A program made the translations under genes and the position numbers. The notes beneath the pieces are model-generated. The model saw only the letters and a list, made by a program, of their open reading frames with translations. It did not search any database and was not told where the DNA came from. From Bacteroidota bacterium (GTDB taxonomy: Bacteria; Bacteroidota; Bacteroidia; Bacteroidales; VadinHA17): a stretch of DNA of 64,000 bases. The stretch spans positions 105,085 through 169,084 of the forward strand of contig JADFQJ010000001.1 in NCBI GenBank assembly GCA_022561875.1, in the 5' to 3' direction. Of the stretch, positions 58,587 through 64,000 are shown piece after piece; within the stretch, counting starts at the first letter, position 1, and each line of letters starts with the position of its first letter.

Positions 58587-59183
58587 ATGGAAAAAATATT
58601 CGATTACAACACAACCAGGAAGAAATTGGTTTTACCGGAATATGGAAGAAATATCCAGAATATGGTTGATATTTTGTTGTCCATTGAAGATAGAGATGAA
58701 AGAAACAAAGCTGCTAAAACCGTTATCTCAGTGATGGGAAACATGAATCCGCATCTTCGCGATATTAGCGATTTCAAGCACAAACTCTGGGATCACCTTG
58801 CATTAATGGCTGATTTTAAACTTGATATCGATTCTCCTTTTCAAATACCTGAAAAGACATCTTTTACATCCAAACCCAAACTTGTTCCTTATATAAAAAA
58901 CAAGATCAAATACCTTCATTACGGCAGGGTACTGGAATTAATGATCGAAAAAGCTTGTGAAATAGAAGATCAGGAAGAAAAAGAATATCTCATTACGCTT
59001 ATCGCCAACCATATGAAGAAATCTTATCTCTTATGGAATCGTAGCATGGCGCATGACAGTGCTATTCTGAAAGATCTCAAGGAACTGTCTCATGGAAAAC
59101 TCGATATACCGGCTGACTTCCAACTGACCGACAGCAAAGAGTTATTAGCCAAACCACGAAAAAGAAAGCATAAGAAAAAGTAA
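58587..59183 (+). CDS. DUF4290 family protein
   Basis: This 198-residue soluble helical protein matches DUF4290, a family restricted to Bacteroidota. The start DYNTTRKKLVLPEYGRNIQN and the ERNKAAKTVISVMGNMNPHL segment are typical. A basic tail, RKRKHKKK, closes it. Its function is unknown. It is followed after 34 bases by murA, a frequently kept neighbour in the phylum, so a link to cell-wall synthesis is possible but unproven. Confidence 0.8.
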   Translation: MEKIFDYNTTRKKLVLPEYGRNIQNMVDILLSIEDRDERNKAAKTVISVMGNMNPHLRDISDFKHKLWDHLALMADFKLDIDSPFQIPEKTSFTSKPKLVPYIKNKIKYLHYGRVLELMIEKACEIEDQEEKEYLITLIANHMKKSYLLWNRSMAHDSAILKDLKELSHGKLDIPADFQLTDSKELLAKPRKRKHKKK

Positions 59184-59217
59184 AACAACATATTTTCAAT
59201 AATCCCGTATAAGCTGA

Positions 59218-60528
59218 ATGAGCACCTTTGAAATAACAGGAGGGAAAAAGTTAAAAGGGGAACTCATTCCGCAAGGTGCAAAAAATGAAACTCTGCAGGT
59301 TTTATGTGCTACCCTTTTAACTCCGGAAAAAATAACTATCAGGAATGTTCCCGATATCAGGGATGTTAATAAATTAATAGAGCTTCTTGAATTTCTGGGT
59401 GTTTCAATCCACAAAGAGAAAGAGTCAGTATATACATTCCATAGCCGAAATATAGAAATTGACCTTTTACATTCATCAGAGTTTAAAGAAAAAAGTGCAG
59501 GATTCAGAGGTTCAATCATGGTCGTTGGTCCGCTTCTGGCACGGTATGGGAAAGGATATATTCCTAAACCCGGAGGGGATAAGATCGGAAGAAGGCGGCT
59601 TGATACACATTTTATCGGTTTCGAAAAATTAGGCGCCAGATTTATCTATGAACAAAATGACGACTTCTATAAAGTTGAATCCAAATCGATGAAGGGAGCC
59701 TATTTGCACCTGGACGAGGCATCTGTTACCGGAACAGCAAACTTATTAATGGCTTCAGTTATCATCCCCGGCGAAACAATAATTTATAATGCTGCATGTG
59801 AGCCATATATTCAACAACTTTGCCGGATGCTGATCAAAATGGGAGCAAAGATTACCGGGGTGGGATCAAACCTGTTAAAGATTAATGGAGTTAAGGAACT
59901 CAGGGGATGTGATCATACAATCCTGCCTGATATGATAGAGATAGGAAGCTTTATTGGTCTGGCAGCTTTAACCGGTTCAGGTATCACAATTAAAGATGTT
60001 TCATACCAAAACCTGGGTATAATACCTGATTCTTTCAAACGCCTTGGAATAAAACTGGAAAAACAGAATGATGACATATTTATCCCCGGACAGGAACATT
60101 ATGAAATTGAAACATTCATCGATGGCTCCATCATGACTATTTCCGATGGTATCTGGCCGGGACTTACGCCTGATCTCCTTAGCATTATGCTGGTTGTAGC
60201 CATTCAGGCTAAAGGAAGTGTTCTTATCCACCAGAAAATGTTTGAAAGCAGATTGTTCTTTGTTGACAAGCTGATTGATATGGGCGCTCAGATTATCCTT
60301 TGCGATCCACACCGGGCAACTGTTATTGGTCTTAATCGCCAGTTCAAACTGCGTGGTACAACAATGTCCTCTCCTGATATCCGCGCCGGAATAGCATTGC
60401 TTATTGCAGCCCTTTCAGCCGAAGGCACCAGTGTAATCCACAATATTGAACAAATTGACCGTGGATACCAGGAAATTGATACCCGCCTGAGAAAAATCGG
60501 CGCTGAGATAAGACGTCTGAAGTCATAA
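59218..60528 (+). CDS. murA: UDP-N-acetylglucosamine 1-carboxyvinyltransferase (Asp-type)
   Basis: MurA transfers enolpyruvate from PEP to UDP-GlcNAc, the first committed step of peptidoglycan. The 436 residues show GAKNETLQVLCATLLT near the start (Lys-Asn pair) and DIRAGIALLIAALSAEGTS near the end. The loop residue that is Cys115 in E. coli is Asp121 here (KPGGDKIGRRRLDTH). Asp at this site keeps activity but prevents covalent inhibition by fosfomycin in other bacteria. It is probably cotranscribed with the DUF4290 gene. Confidence 0.95.
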   Translation: MSTFEITGGKKLKGELIPQGAKNETLQVLCATLLTPEKITIRNVPDIRDVNKLIELLEFLGVSIHKEKESVYTFHSRNIEIDLLHSSEFKEKSAGFRGSIMVVGPLLARYGKGYIPKPGGDKIGRRRLDTHFIGFEKLGARFIYEQNDDFYKVESKSMKGAYLHLDEASVTGTANLLMASVIIPGETIIYNAACEPYIQQLCRMLIKMGAKITGVGSNLLKINGVKELRGCDHTILPDMIEIGSFIGLAALTGSGITIKDVSYQNLGIIPDSFKRLGIKLEKQNDDIFIPGQEHYEIETFIDGSIMTISDGIWPGLTPDLLSIMLVVAIQAKGSVLIHQKMFESRLFFVDKLIDMGAQIILCDPHRATVIGLNRQFKLRGTTMSSPDIRAGIALLIAALSAEGTSVIHNIEQIDRGYQEIDTRLRKIGAEIRRLKS

Positions 60529-60702
60529 ATGCCTAATATTCATAGTACTTTTCTTTTCGTTTTAGCTCATTTTAGTCATTTTATCATATTTTCAAGCCTG
60601 CCGAATTTTTTATGCCAATTTGTCGCAAAGGTTAAATTGGCAGGTAATTTGTATCATAGCCGGTGAATTTTATTTGTAATCAAAGCAATAAATAATTAAG
60701 AA

Positions 60703-61284
60703 ATGACGGATCAATCAAAACCTGCTATGGAAGATAAAAAAGTAAAAGCTAAAAAGAAAAAGAAGACTGCTCACCCCCTGAAGAAAAAAACGGGAGAAAA
60801 AACCAGGGCGGAAAAGAAAACAAAGAAAGCTGAAAAAATAAAAGAATCTTATGAAGAAAAAATTGCAGAGCTACAGGATAAATATATCAGATTGTCAGCA
60901 GATTTTGATAATTACAGGAAACGTACCTTAAAAGAAAAAATTGAATTAACTAAATCAGCCAATGCAGATATTCTGCTAAATCTTCTACCGATAATGGATG
61001 ATTTTGAACGGGCGCTTATCTCTATGGAAGGAGCAAAAGACTGCAAGGCGATGAAAGAGGGTATTGACCTTATTTATAACAAGTTCACTGAATTCTTGAA
61101 ATTTTCCGGTGTTAAAGAAATTGATGCAATGCATGAAGAATTTGACACAGACCTGCATGAAGCTGTTACCAAAATTCCAGCCCCTAAGAAAAAGCTTAAA
61201 GGAAAAGTTCTGGAAGTGATCCAGAAAGGTTATTGGCTCAATGAAAAAATTATCAGGTATCCAAAGGTGGTGATCGGAGAATAA
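60703..61284 (+). CDS. grpE: nucleotide exchange factor GrpE
   Basis: GrpE releases ADP from DnaK. The 193-residue protein has a Lys-rich disordered N-terminus (about 1-45), a long coiled coil (IAELQDKYIRLSADFDNYRK) and the C-terminal beta domain with MHEEFDTDLHEAVTKIP and GYWLNEKIIRYPKVVIGE. It lies 70 bases before dnaJ. No hrcA or CIRCE-like operator was found upstream, so heat control, if any, is by another route. Confidence 0.93.
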   Translation: MTDQSKPAMEDKKVKAKKKKKTAHPLKKKTGEKTRAEKKTKKAEKIKESYEEKIAELQDKYIRLSADFDNYRKRTLKEKIELTKSANADILLNLLPIMDDFERALISMEGAKDCKAMKEGIDLIYNKFTEFLKFSGVKEIDAMHEEFDTDLHEAVTKIPAPKKKLKGKVLEVIQKGYWLNEKIIRYPKVVIGE

Positions 61285-61293
61285 ATATCAATC

Positions 61294-61315
61294 TTCCCGG
61301 TTGATATACCGGGAA
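61294..61315. promoter_or_regulatory. hairpin between grpE and dnaJ
   Basis: TTCCCGGT (61294-61301), six-base loop, ACCGGGAA (61308-61315). The stem is perfect, 8 bp, in the 70-base gap. No T-tract follows at once, so it is more likely an RNA-stability or attenuation element than a strong terminator. Confidence 0.5.
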
Positions 61316-61354
61316 TTTATTGTACCTGAATAAAAAGACAAACAGAAGAGGTAT

Positions 61355-62509
61355 ATGGGCAAAAGAGATTATTACGATGTACTGGGCGTTTCAAAAGATG
61401 CTTCAAAAGAGGAGATAAAAAAAGCTTACAGGAAACAGGCCCTGAAATACCATCCTGATAGAAATCAGGGAGATAGTAGTTCTGAAGAAAAATTTAAAGA
61501 AGCAGCAGAGGCTTATGAGGTACTTGGAGATGACCAGAAAAAAACCCGGTACGACCGTTTTGGTCATGCCGGTGTAGGCGGTGCAGGTGGTGGTTTTTCA
61601 GGTGGTGGAATGACTATTGAAGATATTTTTGCCCAGTTCGGTGATATTTTTGGTGGAGGCTTCGGTGGTTTTGGCGGCTTTAGTGGTTTTGGCAACAGTT
61701 ATACTGCCAGAAGAACAACAAAAGGATCAAACCTCAGGATTAAGGTAAAGCTCTCATTGGAAGATATTGCCAATAGTGTCGAGAAAAAGATCAAGGTTAA
61801 TAAATATCTCTCTTGCAAGCATTGTAACGGTACAGGCGCTGCTAACGGAACTGCTTATCATACCTGTTCAACATGCCATGGTACCGGACAGGTTACAAGG
61901 ATATCCAATACTTTCCTGGGACAAGTACAAACCTCCGGGACCTGCCCTGCATGTGACGGCCAGGGAAAAATTATCTCTGAAAAATGTCCGGAATGTTATG
62001 GCGAAGGTGTTATCAGGGGCAATGAAGTGATCAAGATCAATATACCAGCCGGGGTGGGTAAAGGAATGCAGATGACTGTTTCAGGAAAAGGAAATGCAGC
62101 CAGAAGAGGCGGAATAAATGGTGACCTGATCGTAGCAATTGATGAAGAGCCACACCCTGAACTGATTCGCGATGGTAATGACCTTATGTATTCCCTCTAC
62201 CTGAGCATAGCGGAAGCCTCACTGGGAACTCAAATCGAAATACCAACAATTGAGGGTAAAGTGAAAATTAAGATCGACCCGGGAACACAACCAGGGAAAA
62301 TACTCAGACTGAAGGGTAAAGGAATCCCTGATGTAAATGGTTACGGTATAGGTGACCTGCTTGTGTCTATCAGCGTATGGATCCCAAAAAACCTTACTAA
62401 TGAAGAAAAACGTATCCTGAACAAACTGGATGAGTCGGAAAACTTTACCCCAAAACCCAACACTGCCGATAAAAATATTTTTGAAAAAATGAAGAACTTT
62501 TTTGAGTAA
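61355..62509 (+). CDS. dnaJ: chaperone DnaJ
   Basis: DnaJ delivers unfolded substrates to DnaK and stimulates its ATPase. The 384 residues contain a J domain with the HPD motif in YHPDRNQG, a Gly/Phe-rich region (about 68-115), and four CxxCxGxG zinc repeats ([32 protein letters not shown]). The C-terminal substrate-binding domains follow. It is a complete type I DnaJ and is adjacent to grpE as in most bacteria. Confidence 0.95.
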   Translation: MGKRDYYDVLGVSKDASKEEIKKAYRKQALKYHPDRNQGDSSSEEKFKEAAEAYEVLGDDQKKTRYDRFGHAGVGGAGGGFSGGGMTIEDIFAQFGDIFGGGFGGFGGFSGFGNSYTARRTTKGSNLRIKVKLSLEDIANSVEKKIKVNKYLSCKHCNGTGAANGTAYHTCSTCHGTGQVTRISNTFLGQVQTSGTCPACDGQGKIISEKCPECYGEGVIRGNEVIKINIPAGVGKGMQMTVSGKGNAARRGGINGDLIVAIDEEPHPELIRDGNDLMYSLYLSIAEASLGTQIEIPTIEGKVKIKIDPGTQPGKILRLKGKGIPDVNGYGIGDLLVSISVWIPKNLTNEEKRILNKLDESENFTPKPNTADKNIFEKMKNFFE

Positions 62510-62521
62510 AATTATATTCAT

Positions 62522-63472
62522 ATGGAATTATTACAAGTCAGGAATATCGTTAAGAAGTTTTCCAACCATCTAGCGCTGGATAAAGTTAGCCTGACAGTTA
62601 CCGAAGGCAGCATTTACGGTCTGCTCGGACCAAACGGCGCCGGAAAAACCACCATGATCAGGATCATCAACCAGATTATGGCGCCTGATAACGGTGAAAT
62701 ATTTTTCAATAACCACAAGCTTAAGCCAGATGATGTTTTCCAGATCGGTTATTTACCTGAAGAAAGGGGTCTTTACAGGAAAATGAAGGTCGGTGACCAG
62801 GCAATTTACCTGGCACGGCTAAAGGGCCTTAGCCGTACTGACGCCATTTCAAAATTAAAGAAATGGTTTGAAAAATTTGAGATCCAGGCATGGTGGAACA
62901 AAAAAGTTGAAGAACTGTCCAAGGGAATGCAACAAAAGGTCCAATTTATAACAACTGTTATTCATGAACCAAAGTTGCTGATTTTCGATGAACCTTTCAG
63001 CGGTTTTGACCCAATCAATGTTAACCTCATCAAGCAAGAGATCCTGAAACTGAAAAAGAAAGGGGCAACTATTATCTTTTCAACTCATAATATGGAATCG
63101 GTTGAGGAGTTATGTACACACATTACCCTGATCAACGAATCTGTTTCACTCCTGGAGGGACCCATTGAAAAGATCCGCAGGAATTACTCATCAAATGAAT
63201 ATGAGATAGGCTTCAGCGGCAACATCAACCTATTAAAAGCTACACTTACTACACAATATAAAATCATTGACACCAGGCAAAGAAATGGAGAAAGCTTTAT
63301 CAGGGTGAGGATAATGGACAATATCTCCACCAACGACCTGCTTAAATCAATGCTTTCCTCAGGAAATATTATTTCGTTCAGGGAGTTCATTCCCAGCATG
63401 AAAGATGTCTTCATCAAGGTTGTTGAAGAAGCTTCAAAAAAAGCAAAGAACATAGTTTCACAAATTGATTAA
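62522..63472 (+). CDS. ABC transporter ATP-binding protein (NatA-like)
   Basis: This 316-residue nucleotide-binding subunit has Walker A GLLGPNGAGKTTM at residues 33-45, the Q-loop region IGYLPEERGLYRKM, the signature LSKGMQQKVQ, Walker B LLIFDEPFSGFD and a switch His in STHNMES. The C-terminal domain (about 220-316) is typical of NatA/YhaQ exporters with an ABC-2 permease. It pairs with the partial permease gene 43 bases downstream. The cargo is unknown; sodium or drug export is a guess from the family. Confidence 0.88.
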   Translation: MELLQVRNIVKKFSNHLALDKVSLTVTEGSIYGLLGPNGAGKTTMIRIINQIMAPDNGEIFFNNHKLKPDDVFQIGYLPEERGLYRKMKVGDQAIYLARLKGLSRTDAISKLKKWFEKFEIQAWWNKKVEELSKGMQQKVQFITTVIHEPKLLIFDEPFSGFDPINVNLIKQEILKLKKKGATIIFSTHNMESVEELCTHITLINESVSLLEGPIEKIRRNYSSNEYEIGFSGNINLLKATLTTQYKIIDTRQRNGESFIRVRIMDNISTNDLLKSMLSSGNIISFREFIPSMKDVFIKVVEEASKKAKNIVSQID

Positions 63473-63515
63473 AAAAATCTTAATTTTCAGGTTTAAACAC
63501 GGAAATTCAAAAACA

Positions 63516-64000
63516 GTGTCAAAGATATCCATCATAATTCAAAGAGAATACACTACCAGGGTGAAGAAAAAATCATTTATCATTATGACTCTTCTTGCAC
63601 CAATTCTTATGGCTGCCATGTTCCTGGTACCAATCTGGATCATGACCCAGGATGATGCAGAAGAAAAGGTTATCGCGGTGGTAGAGGATGAAACAAATAT
63701 GTTCAAAGATGTTATTCCCAATACACAACATCTTAAATTTGAGTACCTCGGGGATGCAACACTTGACGACCTCAAAACAAATTTCAGTGATAAAGGATAT
63801 TACGGTATACTTTACATTTCACCTAAAGTAGCCTATATCCCTAATGCTGTTCAACTTATCTCTCATAAACAACCGCCGCTCGACCTTACTATCCATATCG
63901 CCAATGCACTTGAAAAGGAAATTGAAAAGAAAAAACTTGAAACTTATGATATTAAAGACCTCGATAAGATTCTGAAGGCAGTGAGCACAAATATTCGTGT
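63516..64000 (+). CDS. ABC-2 type permease (NatB-like), partial at window end
   Basis: From GTG 63516 the reading VSKISIIIQREYTTRVKKKS leads into a first membrane span (FIIMTLLAPILMAAMFLVPI) and a large extracytoplasmic domain, typical of NatB/YhaP-type ABC-2 permeases. It is open to the last base of the window and is incomplete at the 3' end (at least 161 codons). The start is inferred: GTG fits the family's N-terminal KI-IIQREY motif, and no ATG lies upstream in frame before the natA stop. It forms the membrane half of the exporter. Confidence 0.8.
   Translation, partial: MSKISIIIQREYTTRVKKKSFIIMTLLAPILMAAMFLVPIWIMTQDDAEEKVIAVVEDETNMFKDVIPNTQHLKFEYLGDATLDDLKTNFSDKGYYGILYISPKVAYIPNAVQLISHKQPPLDLTIHIANALEKEIEKKKLETYDIKDLDKILKAVSTNIR

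Overview
The window looks like chromosomal DNA of a low-GC member of the Bacteroidota, probably an environmental, Marinilabiliales/Bacteroidales-like organism. Supporting signs are a type IX secretion sorting tail on a carboxypeptidase, a gliding-motility type C-terminal domain on a PKD protein, the lineage-typical DUF4249, DUF4290 and DUF4924 families, zinc-free forms of bL36, uS4 and uS14, the gene order S12-S7-fusA-S10 without tuf, and promoters of the form TTTG-N18-20-TAnnTTTG. I saw no rRNA, tRNA, CRISPR array, insertion sequence or prophage.

Layout. 1-1587 is a decayed accessory stretch: a broken HigBA toxin-antitoxin pair, an orphan nucleotidyltransferase-like gene and low-complexity intergenic DNA. 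1588-8786 holds a DUF4249 stub, lnt, an EamA exporter, an aldehyde dehydrogenase, a LysE exporter and an M19 dipeptidase lipoprotein. 8787-15818 is a minus-strand housekeeping run (acyltransferase, DUF4924, S4-domain protein, pth, bL25, prs, engB, manA, Dabb protein). 15891-21463 has udk, a PolB-type exonuclease, a secreted M14 carboxypeptidase, ychF and a damaged ECF sigma/anti-sigma/sensor cassette. 21766-31477 has a HutH-type lyase, hisS, two uncharacterised secreted proteins, a hybrid histidine kinase with an eroded ATPase domain, a broken propeller-PP2C phosphatase and a UbiD-family decarboxylase. 31565-52089 is citrate synthase, enolase and then one continuous str-S10-spc-alpha ribosomal supercluster on the minus strand, from rpsL at 52089 to eno at 33035. 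52373-64000 holds an atypical EF-G paralogue, a type B T9SS/PKD protein, uvrD, DUF4290, murA, grpE, dnaJ and a NatAB-like ABC exporter that runs off the end.

The genes are overwhelmingly core: translation, envelope precursors, nucleotide and central metabolism, chaperones. I did not find a convincing new multi-gene system. The most distinctive signal is decay: at least five accessory genes (HigB/HigA, DUF4249, ECF sigma, its anti-sigma, the propeller-PP2C protein) are cut off next to intact neighbours or carry a single in-frame stop, while the surrounding core genes are whole. Other points worth attention are the EF-G paralogue that has lost its catalytic His and the NKxD lysine, the hybrid kinase lacking glycine boxes, MurA with Asp in place of the catalytic Cys, and a 26-nt intergenic sequence repeated exactly 14 kb apart.
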